DNA of 5,942 nucleotides from Planctomycetaceae bacterium (GCA_020426125.1 JAGQQQ010000593.1:1-5942), one strand, 5' to 3'. Positions 1-5,603 are shown, counted from the first letter of the stretch. Notes: generated by a model from the sequence alone, not told the origin. A program made the numbers and translations.

Positions 1-132
1 CCCGCGACACCGCATTAAAGTCCACATCGGCAAACATCGCAATCGGCTCCGTCTTAAGACCGTCTTGACCGGTTCGGCTTGATTCGTGTCGCGGCAAACT
101 CGACAATCGAAGATGGAAATTCATTCAAGTGT

Positions 133-139
133 GAAAGGA
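133..139 (+). promoter_or_regulatory. Ribosome binding site deciding the DUF1501 start
   Basis: GAAAGGA lies 5 bases upstream of ATG 145. The earlier in-frame start at 79 has no comparable motif and would put 22 polar residues before the Tat-like leader. Confidence 0.7.
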
Positions 140-144
140 CGTCG

Positions 145-1434
145 ATGAGCGTTGCACGTCGTGACATTCTGAAGGCTGGTGCCGTGGTTGCCGCTGGCAA
201 TGGGTTGGCCCGTTTTGTGAACGCATCGGAAGTGTCCGCTCCGCCGAAAGGAAAGGCCGAGCATTGCATCATGATCTGGCTGGGTGGAGGGGCAGCCCAG
301 ATCGATATGTGGGATCCCAAGCGGGTCACTCAGGACGGTTTGAAAGATCCCGGGTCGGCGTATCCGTCGATTGAGACCGCGATTCCCGGGGTCCAGGTCT
401 GTGAACATCTTTCCAAGACCGCTCCACTCATGGACCGCGTTCTCCCTATTCGAACGGTCCACCACGACGTGATCGATGAACACGCCGCAGCGGCCTATCG
501 CATGCACACCGGGCGACCGGTGAGTGGAACGATTGTCTACCCCTGCATCGGTTCCCTGATCTCGGCTCTCAAAGGTCCGATCAACGACCTTGTTCCGAAT
601 TATGTGCTCATGGGCAACCCGAGCCCAGCGCGCGAGCCGGGATTTCTTGGCGCACAACACGGATATGTCTATCTCACCGAAACCAAATCCGGGCCCAAAG
701 GCCTAACTCGTCCCGAAAGAGTGTCGGACAAACGCCACGAGCAACGCATGAAGTTGCTCGACAAGTTGCGAGAGGATTACGCACGAATCCATTCGAGTGA
801 CAAGCTGATCGAAGACTATCTTGCGGCGATGGATCAGGGATTCCGTCTTTCCGGCCCCGAGTTCATGAGCACCTTCGAACTTGAGAAGGAACCGGCGACA
901 CTTCGCGAAGCCTACGGCGACGAGTTTGGCCAGCGCTGCCTGCTCGCCCGTCGGTTGGTCGAGCGGGGAACCCGTTTCGTTGAAGTCTCCTTTAATCTGA
1001 ACTTCAAAAACGGGACCGGATGGGATACGCATCGCGAGGGACAACAGAATCAGCATCTCCTGATTCAGTCTCTTGATCAGGCATTCGCGACGCTGATCAC
1101 GGATCTTGAGGAAAAAAAACTGCTCGACAAAACGCTGCTCGTCATCTCGACCGAGTTCGGCCGACCGGCCCAGTTCGATGGCGGAGGGGGACGCGGCCAT
1201 CATGCGAAGGCGTTCTCCGTTGTCCTCGCAGGAGGCGGTCTGAAGACGGGGCAGGCGATCGGAACGACTGACGATCTGGCAATGGAGGTCGGAGAACGTC
1301 CGGTGTCGGTTCCTGATCTGTTTGCGACCATTTTGACCGCTCTGGGAGCAAATCCGCATGAAGAGTTGTATGCCCAGACCCGTCCGGTGCCTGCAACCGA
1401 CGGCGGCCACCCCATTTCCGAGGCCTTCGTTTAG
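145..1434 (+). CDS. DUF1501 family exported protein
   Basis: This 429-residue protein is a DUF1501 (PF07394) member. That family has an alkaline phosphatase/sulfatase-like fold and is greatly expanded in planctomycetes; its substrate is unknown. Visible landmarks are the N-terminal strand CIMIWLGGGAAQIDMWDPK (residues 41-59), WDTH (293-296), EFGR (337-340) and a glycine run ending in GRGHH (HH at 352-353), in the usual family order. The C-terminus has the usual VPDLFATIL segment. The N-terminus VARRDILKAG, followed by a small-residue hydrophobic stretch, looks like a twin-arginine export signal, so export is inferred. The open frame reaches back to 79, but ATG 145 is preferred: GAAAGGA lies 5 bases upstream (133-139) and the Tat-like leader begins right after it. 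In planctomycetes such genes often follow a DUF1549/DUF1553 gene, but only 144 bases are visible upstream. The length is normal and there is no sign of damage. Confidence 0.93.
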   Translation: MSVARRDILKAGAVVAAGNGLARFVNASEVSAPPKGKAEHCIMIWLGGGAAQIDMWDPKRVTQDGLKDPGSAYPSIETAIPGVQVCEHLSKTAPLMDRVLPIRTVHHDVIDEHAAAAYRMHTGRPVSGTIVYPCIGSLISALKGPINDLVPNYVLMGNPSPAREPGFLGAQHGYVYLTETKSGPKGLTRPERVSDKRHEQRMKLLDKLREDYARIHSSDKLIEDYLAAMDQGFRLSGPEFMSTFELEKEPATLREAYGDEFGQRCLLARRLVERGTRFVEVSFNLNFKNGTGWDTHREGQQNQHLLIQSLDQAFATLITDLEEKKLLDKTLLVISTEFGRPAQFDGGGGRGHHAKAFSVVLAGGGLKTGQAIGTTDDLAMEVGERPVSVPDLFATILTALGANPHEELYAQTRPVPATDGGHPISEAFV

Positions 1435-1524
1435 GCCGATTTTGTCACGGATTGGCGACAGGCGTTGTCACCATGACGACGTCTCTGTCTTCGAATCTTC
1501 AATGTTTCCCGGTTTTTCGATTTG

Positions 1525-1551
1525 GCATGACCATTGCTCTAATGGTCATGC
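1525..1551. repeat. Perfect 11-bp hairpin
   Basis: GCATGACCATT (1525-1535) is followed by loop GCTCT and then its exact complement (1541-1551). There is no T-run on either side, so it is not a typical intrinsic terminator. It could stabilise the 3' end of the DUF1501 mRNA; its function is unknown. Confidence 0.5.
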
Positions 1552-1600
1552 AGATGGAAAAACCCGAGGGGGGACATCCCGGACCTCATCATCATAGATT

Positions 1601-1640
1601 GCAAAACAGGCCACCGTTTCACAACGGCGGCCTGTTTTGC
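1601..1640 (+). terminator. Candidate terminator after the DUF1501 gene
   Basis: GCAAAACAGGCC (1601-1612) pairs perfectly with 1629-1640, and an inner CCG/CGG adds three pairs. The descending arm ends TGTTTTGC and is followed by GTTTCCC, so the U-tract is poor. It lies about 165 bases after the stop codon at 1432-1434. It is the strongest termination candidate for that gene, but a stable non-terminating hairpin is also possible. Confidence 0.45.
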
Positions 1641-1789
1641 GTTTCCCATTTCCGATGGGAAGGTCCTTCGGTTGGGAAGTCGTTGAGTTTGCCAATCCGG
1701 CCAGAGCAGTTTGATCTGCCGTGTGTCCGCAGTGGACGGTTCTCATTGTAGCGAGAATGCTAACCCACGAGACAGAACACAAACATTGT

Positions 1790-1818
1790 AAGGCGAGCGG
1801 CAGGTGAGAATTTACCTG
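1790..1818 (+). repeat. Left terminal inverted repeat (29 bp)
   Basis: It begins AAGGCGAGCGGCAGG and ends TTTACCTG, and matches the reverse complement of 3156-3184 at every base. The transposase stop codon (complement of 1812-1814) lies inside it. At this end only, the sequence continues so that GCGGCAGGT (1797-1805) pairs with ACCTGCCGC (1814-1822) around an 8-base loop. Confidence 0.92.
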
Positions 1819-3055
1819 CCGCGGGGTTTGAGCGGCTTGATGAGGACATCGTATTTTCTCAGCGTTGATGAACGTTTGAGGCGAGCGTTGATCTGTTGCA
1901 TCTCAGCGTTGGTCACGGGAGCTTCTTCGTTGTCCGGGTCGTCGATTTTGTGAACGGTGGGATGCCGGCCATGCCAGGTCATTCGCAGGGCACAGGCACG
2001 AACGACGTTCCAGCACGTCAGCAGCACTCCGTTCCACTTCCGCTGCAGCGACGACCAGCAGCGTTCGACCGGATTGTATTTGCTGTGGTACGGCGGGTAG
2101 TAAACCAGGCGAACCTCCAAGCCCGACCAGTCGGCGAACTGCACCATCCGACGAAGGAACTTGCGGGCCACTCCCGAGTTCTTCGGACCATTGTCGAGGT
2201 CGATCACCAATCGCCGAATCCCTCGATAACGACCGCGGACGCCTTCCCACCACAGCTTCAGGCCATCGCCCCAGAAATCGCGGCATTCGCGTGAACCGAA
2301 GATCAACGTCAACAGACCGGTGGCCAGTTCCAGCACTCCGAACGGCACCAGTTTCTCTTTTGCCGGCGGGTCATGATCCCACGCCTTGACAACGTTGCCA
2401 TCGCTGTCGGTTCGACTTTCTTCCCCCCTGAGAATACTCGCCCAGTTTCACCTTGGCCTTCGTATCAACCGAGATTTCCAGTGTTTCCGGCTCCTCGGCG
2501 GAGGAAGCCCGCACGTCCTTCACGTTGTCGAAGATCGCGTCGGTGTGCTCCGTTTTCTTCAGCGGCTTTCCCTTTTGAACCCGCTTCAGCCGGTAGTTCA
2601 TCCGATTCAGAACATCGCGCAAAGTCCGTTCGCTCGGCAGCTCCTCGTCGCGGTCCCCTCGTTCCTGCAGAGCGGCGCGGACTTCTGCGGCCGACAGGTT
2701 CAAATAAACCCGGTCGGTCTTCAATTCCGGATCCGTGTGAGTGTGCGGCTCGACAATCAGTCGGATGTCGATGGCCAGTTGCGGGTCACGCTCCTCACAC
2801 GGTTGTCGCCCCCGGTTGTCGCCCCCGGTTGCCGCTCGGCGGCTGCTCGGCGCGTTCGGCTTCGGGCATGGCCCGTTCGGCCATCCCCTTCTCAACCGTC
2901 TCACGTCCCCAGCCAAATCGATACTCCGCCGCTCGTGCGTTCCCGCCGCACAGCGTTTCACACACTTCCGCCAGGAAACACCGCCGCTGCGAACCTCGCA
3001 ATTGATTCGCGGCCGACTTCAACAACTGATCCGACGCGCCGTTCACACCATCCAT
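1812..3055 (-). pseudogene. ISAzo13-family transposase, two frameshifts
   Basis: A DDE transposase (DNA cutting and strand transfer at the IS ends) read in three successive frames. Frame one runs from ATG 3055-3053 to the 13-bp duplication at 2801-2826 and includes FGWGRETVEKGMAE and NRGRQP. Frame two runs to the C6 run (G6 on the coding strand) at 2423-2428 and includes DPQLAIDIRLIVE, YRLKRVQKGKP and the first Asp in ISVDTKAK (codon 2464-2466). Frame three runs to the stop at 1812-1814, with the second Asp in DLDNG (codon about 2193-2195) and Glu in YNPVERCW (2064-2066). Removing 13+1 bases gives 1230 bases, or 409 residues, the family's usual size; all three catalytic residues are present. 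The start is supported by an in-frame TGA 18 bases upstream (3071-3073) and by AAGGGAG at 3062-3068. The G6 lesion alone could be a sequencing error, but the 13-bp duplication is harder to explain that way. Confidence 0.9.
2801..2831. repeat. 13-bp tandem duplication inside the transposase gene
   Basis: GGTTGTCGCCCCC occurs twice back to back (2801-2813 and 2814-2826), followed by GGTTG (2827-2831), the first five bases of a third copy. A single copy flanked by GGTTG on both sides is the inferred ancestor, which fits replication slippage. Deleting one copy joins NRGRQP to CEERDPQL in one frame. Confidence 0.93.
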
Positions 3056-3155
3056 GGCAGACTCCCTTGCTCAATCCCTTCTTCTCAAACATGCACCTCC
3101 ACAGTGCCACATTCCAAGTGTGACACAGTGGGCCCGTTACAAACGGACCGTTTTC

Positions 3156-3184
3156 CAGGTAAATTCTCACCTGCCGCTCGCCTT
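3156..3184 (-). repeat. Right terminal inverted repeat (29 bp)
   Basis: It is the exact reverse complement of 1790-1818. It contains the inner CAGGT/ACCTG pairing (5 bp), without the extension to 9 bp found at the left end. The roughly 100 bases between it and the transposase start presumably hold the element's promoter, but no clear -35/-10 pair was identified. Confidence 0.92.
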
Positions 3185-3475
3185 GCCAGGTGGCTGCGGA
3201 AGTCTCGGAAGATGGTGTAAGGTACTCAGCGAAGTTGCAGAGAGGCCTGACACGGTTCGCCAATGACTGGATGAGAAACATCCAAGAGCAGCAGTTCTGA
3301 TCTCGTGGCAGTAGATGTCGGGAACGGCGTCATGGAAACGTGACGCCGTTTGTTCGTTCGCCGTGGTCTCCCCAGACCATCCCAGAATGCCCCGGACATC
3401 ATCGGGCGGCAAATCGGCGATCTGGGGTTTCCGGCGTCCCCAGATCGCCAATTTGGAGATATCGGCGATTTCCCA
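3185..3475. other. Gene-free, hairpin-rich stretch right of the insertion sequence
   Basis: No credible gene is seen; open frames here are low in recognisable content and one runs straight through the tRNA fragment. Inverted repeats follow one another: TGGATG/CATCCA (3268-3284), AACGGCGTCA/TGACGCCGTT (3323-3332 and 3341-3350, 8-base loop, followed by TGTTCGTTCG), GGTCT/AGACC at about 3365-3378, and a 17-bp stem with one mismatch at 3411-3454. Confidence 0.6.
3411..3454. repeat. Long hairpin, 16 of 17 paired
   Basis: AAATCGGCGATCTGGGG (3411-3427) pairs with 3438-3454 apart from one C/A mismatch, around a 10-base loop. ATCGGCGAT recurs at 3461-3469. No T-run follows on either strand, so this is not a standard terminator. 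Confidence 0.75.
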
Positions 3476-3582
3476 TTTGTCACCCGGTCGCCGGTGTTGT
3501 CACCCAGTTGAGTCATTTTTGTCACCCGCTTCCTGACACCAATGGGTGACAAAAATGGTGACACCACATCCCGGGTGACAAA
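3476..3582. repeat. Nested palindrome of TGTCACCC boxes
   Basis: TGTCACCC occurs at 3478-3485, 3498-3505 and 3520-3527. The inverted form GGGTGACA occurs at 3544-3551 and 3573-3580, with one degenerate copy (TGGTGACA) at 3556-3563. The copies nest: the outer pair matches over 12 bases (3476-3487 with 3571-3582) and the inner pair over 14 (3514-3527 with 3544-3557), while the middle pair is weaker. Possible roles are a cluster of protein binding sites (integrase arm sites of another element, or a repressor) or a cruciform. It lies just beyond the tRNA terminator. Confidence 0.85.
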
Positions 3583-3593
3583 CCCAAAGAAAT

Positions 3594-3627
3594 AGCCCTT
3601 GCCGTAACTTTCTTCACGACAAGGGCT
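3594..3627 (-). terminator. Intrinsic terminator of the tRNA-Leu gene
   Basis: Read on the minus strand, AGCCCTTG pairs with CAAGGGCT (3620-3627 with 3594-3601). Three further inner pairs (CGT/ACG) follow, and the stem is succeeded by ATTTCTTT. It starts 6 bases past the tRNA discriminator, as expected for a native tRNA transcript. This suggests that the DNA to its left is the original downstream flank of the tRNA gene. Confidence 0.7.
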
Positions 3628-3632
3628 TAAAG

Positions 3633-3691
3633 TGCCCAAGAGAGGACTCGAACCTCCACGGGGAATTAACCCCACTAGGCCCTCAACCTAA
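3633..3691 (-). tRNA. tRNA-Leu(GAG), 3' part only
   Basis: Read on the minus strand, this is a leucine tRNA from the anticodon stem to the 3' end. The 5' anticodon-stem strand is TTAGG (T-G at the outermost pair). The loop TTGAGGG gives anticodon GAG (complement of 3682-3684), and CCTAG closes the stem. The long class II variable arm has GGGG/CCCC around TTAATT. The T stem-loop is GGAGG-TTCGAGT-CCTCT, and the acceptor 3' strand is CTTGGGC with discriminator A; CCA is not encoded. The matching 5' half (acceptor GCCCAAG and D arm) is absent: upstream of the anticodon stem the sequence is unrelated to a tRNA. It cannot make a functional tRNA as it stands. The break at the anticodon stem, beside an integrase gene, marks it as an attachment-site remnant. 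Confidence 0.85.
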
Positions 3692-3773
3692 ATGATGGGT
3701 TTCTGTAGCACTGGCTACAATATGCACTTCACCGCATAATAAGACTTGCAAATCGCGCTTTTTGCGGTAGTGT

Positions 3774-3862
3774 TTTTGGGTACCGACTGACCATTCCGAG
3801 ACCCAAAAGTACCCAAAACGGGTACCCAAAATGGTCGTTTTAGGTCAAACCAGTACCCAAAA
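3774..3862. repeat. GTACCCAAAA repeat cluster, candidate integrase arm sites
   Basis: Three exact direct copies of GTACCCAAAA lie at 3809-3818, 3822-3831 and 3853-3862. A near copy (AGACCCAAAA) lies at 3799-3808, and an exact inverted copy (TTTTGGGTAC) at 3774-3783. They sit between the tRNA junction and the integrase start, where arm-type binding sites of tyrosine recombinases are found. A repressor or excisionase operator is the alternative. They overlap the space where the integrase promoter must be, so occupancy could also control integrase transcription. Confidence 0.8.
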
Positions 3863-3869
3863 CGAGGGC

Positions 3870-3898
3870 CATTTACGGCCACGGGGAGAGCGTAAATG
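3870..3898 (+). promoter_or_regulatory. Hairpin over the integrase start codon
   Basis: CATTTACG (3870-3877) is the exact complement of CGTAAATG (3891-3898), which ends with the ATG start of the integrase frame. The 13-base loop holds the Shine-Dalgarno GGGGAGAG (3883-3890). In RNA this would hide the start codon in a stem and leave the ribosome binding site in the loop. A DNA-level operator is possible instead. Confidence 0.6.
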
Positions 3899-4099
3899 CC
3901 AGCCAAGGAACTGATGGGGTGGGACGACAATGAAAAGCGTTGGCAGAAGAAGTTTCAGGGCAAGAACTACAAGCGCAGCCCTCGCCAACTCGCCAAGGAA
4001 TTTCCCGACTTGGTGACATCTCTTACCAAGCAGGGCACGAGAGAAGCCGCCAACAAGTGGTGGGAGTCCAGAGAAATGGACTTGATTGAAAAAGGCTGA
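3896..4099 (+). CDS. Integrase N-terminal (arm-binding) segment
   Basis: These 67 residues are basic and Trp-rich: MGWDDNEKRWQKKFQGKNY, then SPRQLAKEF and TREAANKWWESRE. From memory this pattern matches the N-terminus of planctomycetal integrases (a W..KRW..K..G..Y stretch, then RQL, then AAN.WW), a region expected to bind the arm sites. The start at 3896 is supported by GGGGAGAG 5 bases upstream. The frame ends at TGA 4097-4099, 14 bases inside the next frame, which continues the integrase in the +1 frame. It is therefore best read as the front of one integrase, broken or recoded at the AAAAA run (4089-4093). A separately made small DNA-binding protein is the alternative. Confidence 0.7.
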   Translation: MPAKELMGWDDNEKRWQKKFQGKNYKRSPRQLAKEFPDLVTSLTKQGTREAANKWWESREMDLIEKG

Positions 4100-5294
4100 G
4101 CCAACACTGGAGGAACTTTTACGCAAGCGTGAGCGTACAAAAGAGGAAACCCGGAAGCTGAATGAACTGGGCTTGGAAAGAATCGCCAAAGTACGGCCAA
4201 TCTCCAAGCTTGTCATCGGTGATACGGATGTCACGGACTTAAATCCCCACCAAGTCAGATTGATGGGTGAAGCCATCCATCTGGCACTGAACAACCAGCT
4301 TCCCACGCCAGAAGTTGATGACGAGAAGTCAATTTCCGGGCAACTGGACAAGTGGCTTTCCCATCGTCAGCGACTCGGGAAGCTGAAAGCGAAGAATCCA
4401 GAGAAGCACAAGGATTTCCCCAGTTTGGCGACGTATGGCCAAAATGAAGCCCACAGCAAGACCATCAAGGATTATGTGGCATCCGAGGACGTGGCTGACA
4501 ACATTGAAGCCATCTCGTCAGCGTATGTGGCAGACTTTCGAGATTTCCTCATTGACAAGGTGGAAGACGAAGAACTTGTCCCCAAGTCGGCATTGAACAT
4601 CCTGAGTACCTTTTCCCTGTTCGTGGACTGGATGGCGTTGGAAAGGGAACTGATTCCTCGTCCCAACCTGATGAGCAAAAGGGGCTGGAAGAAATTGTCC
4701 TTTGACCCACAGCCCTACCCAATGACAGTGGCGACATTTCGAGCCGTCTACGAGAAGGCCGATGAACTGGCAAGGCTGTATATCTTGCTCATGGCAAACT
4801 GTGGGTACACGAACAAGGACATTTCCGACATCACTCCACAGCAGGTGAATTGGACGAAGGGACGAATCAAGAGGAAACGAAGCAGGGCCATTGGATACAG
4901 CAATGCCCCCATCGTAGACCGCCCCCTGTGGCCAGAAACGTTCAAGCTATTGAAGAAATTTGGAAAGAAGGACGGTGAGCGAGTCCTGACGAGCGAGACG
5001 GGGGCAGCACTCGTGACAGCCGGGCGCAAAGACTTGGTGGCCGAGAAAGTCAAAGACGCCATTGTGGAAGCTGGATTCAAGTCTGGGCCACACTACCGCC
5101 CCAAGGACATCCGTTCTGGGTGTGCCACCTTGATTGATGCCAGCAAGAGGCACGACGGGTGGGAAACGTATTTTCTAGGGCAATCTCCAACGTCCGTGGC
5201 TGACAGGCACTACGTTGGCGAGAATGGAGACAAGCAGGAGCAGTTTGACGAAGTGACAATGTGGCTTCGCACTCAGTGGTTGAAAGATGTCTGA
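4086..5294 (+). CDS. Tyrosine recombinase / integrase (core-binding and catalytic domains)
   Basis: The frame is open from TTG 4086 (402 residues). It would integrate and excise the element by cutting at the tRNA-derived att core. Residues 81-200 are helical and fit the SAM-like core-binding domain. The catalytic domain follows: LLMANCGYTNKDISDITPQQ (235-254), the basic strand GRIKRKRSR (259-267) and RPLWPETFKLL (279-289). The motif KDIRSG supplies Arg343, and FLGQSPTSVADRHYVG carries the nucleophile Tyr376 (codon 5211-5213), 33 residues later as expected. The first box Arg appears to be Thr242, the HxxR His is Lys340 and the last His is Gln366; box I deviations are, as I recall, common in planctomycetal integrases. 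TTG 4086 lacks a good ribosome binding site, so translation probably depends on the upstream frame. Removing one A from the run at 4089-4093 gives one continuous 465-residue protein. The split may be mutation, sequencing error or recoding. Confidence 0.88.
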   Translation: MKKAEPTLEELLRKRERTKEETRKLNELGLERIAKVRPISKLVIGDTDVTDLNPHQVRLMGEAIHLALNNQLPTPEVDDEKSISGQLDKWLSHRQRLGKLKAKNPEKHKDFPSLATYGQNEAHSKTIKDYVASEDVADNIEAISSAYVADFRDFLIDKVEDEELVPKSALNILSTFSLFVDWMALERELIPRPNLMSKRGWKKLSFDPQPYPMTVATFRAVYEKADELARLYILLMANCGYTNKDISDITPQQVNWTKGRIKRKRSRAIGYSNAPIVDRPLWPETFKLLKKFGKKDGERVLTSETGAALVTAGRKDLVAEKVKDAIVEAGFKSGPHYRPKDIRSGCATLIDASKRHDGWETYFLGQSPTSVADRHYVGENGDKQEQFDEVTMWLRTQWLKDV

Positions 5295-5298
5295 CAAC

Positions 5299-5317
5299 CA
5301 GTCCAAAATTTGGACTG
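5299..5317. repeat. Palindrome just after the integrase stop
   Basis: CAGTCCAAAATTTGGACTG is symmetric around its central A, five bases after the TGA at 5292-5294. It forms an 8-bp stem with a 3-base loop, stacked ahead of the larger hairpin at 5327-5358. Confidence 0.65.
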
Positions 5318-5326
5318 AGATGACAA

Positions 5327-5358
5327 GAAGCCCGTCTGGAATCCACCAGACGGGCTTC
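5327..5358. terminator. Bidirectional terminator between integrase and small convergent ORF
   Basis: GAAGCCCGTCTGG (5327-5339) pairs perfectly with 5346-5358 over 13 bp around loop AATCCA. It lies 32 bases after the integrase stop and about 20 bases past the stop of the minus-strand ORF. On the minus strand it is followed by TTGTCATC; on the plus strand by GGTGCCTG. The U-tracts are weak both ways, but the position and stem argue for a shared terminator. Confidence 0.7.
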
Positions 5359-5378
5359 GGTGCCTGTTGATATTATCC

Positions 5379-5603
5379 TCACACAAGTTCTTCCAACTCC
5401 GCTTCCTTCATCTTCTCCTGCTCCAAGGCCAATCGTTCACAATGGCGATAGATGCGGGACAAGATGCACTTCTGGGCAGGTGTCGGGTACATGTTCCTGT
5501 TTCTCTCAATGCAGTCCAGTACGCTGTTGCAAAAGTTATACTGGGACTTGGAACACGTCCCCCAAGCGAAGATATGCCGGATTCTCACTTCCCAAGGTGT
5601 CAT
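5379..5603 (-). CDS. Small Cys-rich hypothetical protein (74 aa)
   Basis: I do not recognise a named family. The start ATG 5603-5601 is preceded by AAGGAAGGA, four bases away, one of the best ribosome binding sites in the window, which makes the gene credible. The 74 residues have five Cys (17, 25, 31, 46, 55), a central FCNSVLDCIERNRNMYPT followed by AQKCILSRIYRH, and a charged helical tail (LALEQEKMKEAELEEL). The central part loosely recalls a short helical motif seen in phage-type small proteins (F..S.L....R...L....Q...L..I), but this is from memory. Cys spacing does not form an obvious zinc finger. It is convergent with the integrase, shares its terminator, and has a long leader holding a 16-bp palindrome, so it may be a regulator or accessory protein of the element; that is inference. 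Confidence 0.6.
   Translation of the reverse strand: MTPWEVRIRHIFAWGTCSKSQYNFCNSVLDCIERNRNMYPTPAQKCILSRIYRHCERLALEQEKMKEAELEELV

Larger units (their letters stand above)
1435..1789. other. Gene-free stretch between DUF1501 gene and insertion sequence
   Basis: No convincing gene is seen. The open frames here are short, lack good ribosome binding sites and run through hairpins. The stretch holds four inverted repeats: an 11-bp perfect stem at 1525-1551 (5-base loop), the 12-bp stem at 1601-1640, a 7-bp stem TTCCCAT/ATGGGAA at 1643-1661, and a weak TTCTC/GAGAA at about 1739-1756. The left end of the insertion sequence follows at 1790. Confidence 0.6.
1790..3184 (-). mobile_element. ISAzo13-family insertion sequence, complete ends, broken transposase
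   Basis: The element is 1395 bases, bounded by perfect 29-bp inverted repeats at 1790-1818 and 3156-3184. It carries one minus-strand gene that fills almost all the interior. The gene's recognisable DDE signatures, such as YYPPYHSKYNPVERCW and VIDLDNGPKNSG, place it in the ISAzo13 family (Rhodopirellula transposase DDE domain, PF07592), which is common in planctomycetes. I see no target-site duplication: the left flank ends ATTGT and the right flank begins GCCAG. Intact ends with a twice-frameshifted transposase suggest an element that could move only if a related transposase acted in trans. Confidence 0.9.

Noticed and set aside
1..82. Tail of an upstream gene ending at TGA 66-68 or TGA 80-82
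   Set aside because: Both plus-strand frames are open from the window edge, but neither short tail resembles a family I know, including the DUF1549/DUF1553 proteins often found before DUF1501 genes.
1452..1751. Open plus-strand frame after the DUF1501 gene
   Set aside because: It lacks a good ribosome binding site, runs through three hairpins and has no recognisable content.
2423..2428. Programmed frameshift to make the transposase
   Set aside because: IS elements usually use -1 shifts; this needs +1, and a separate 13-bp duplication already breaks the gene upstream.
2373..3123. Long plus-strand frames across the insertion sequence
   Set aside because: They are Pro/Arg/Ser-rich complements of the transposase, whose minus-strand frames carry clear family motifs.
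3226..3675. 149-residue minus-strand frame
   Set aside because: It crosses the tRNA fragment, its terminator and the TGTCACCC palindrome; its peptide is explained by those repeats.
3633..3720. tRNA-Leu interrupted by a group I intron in its anticodon loop
   Set aside because: No 5' tRNA half occurs anywhere to the right in the window, the inserted DNA starts with repeats and an integrase, and no clear group I core was seen.
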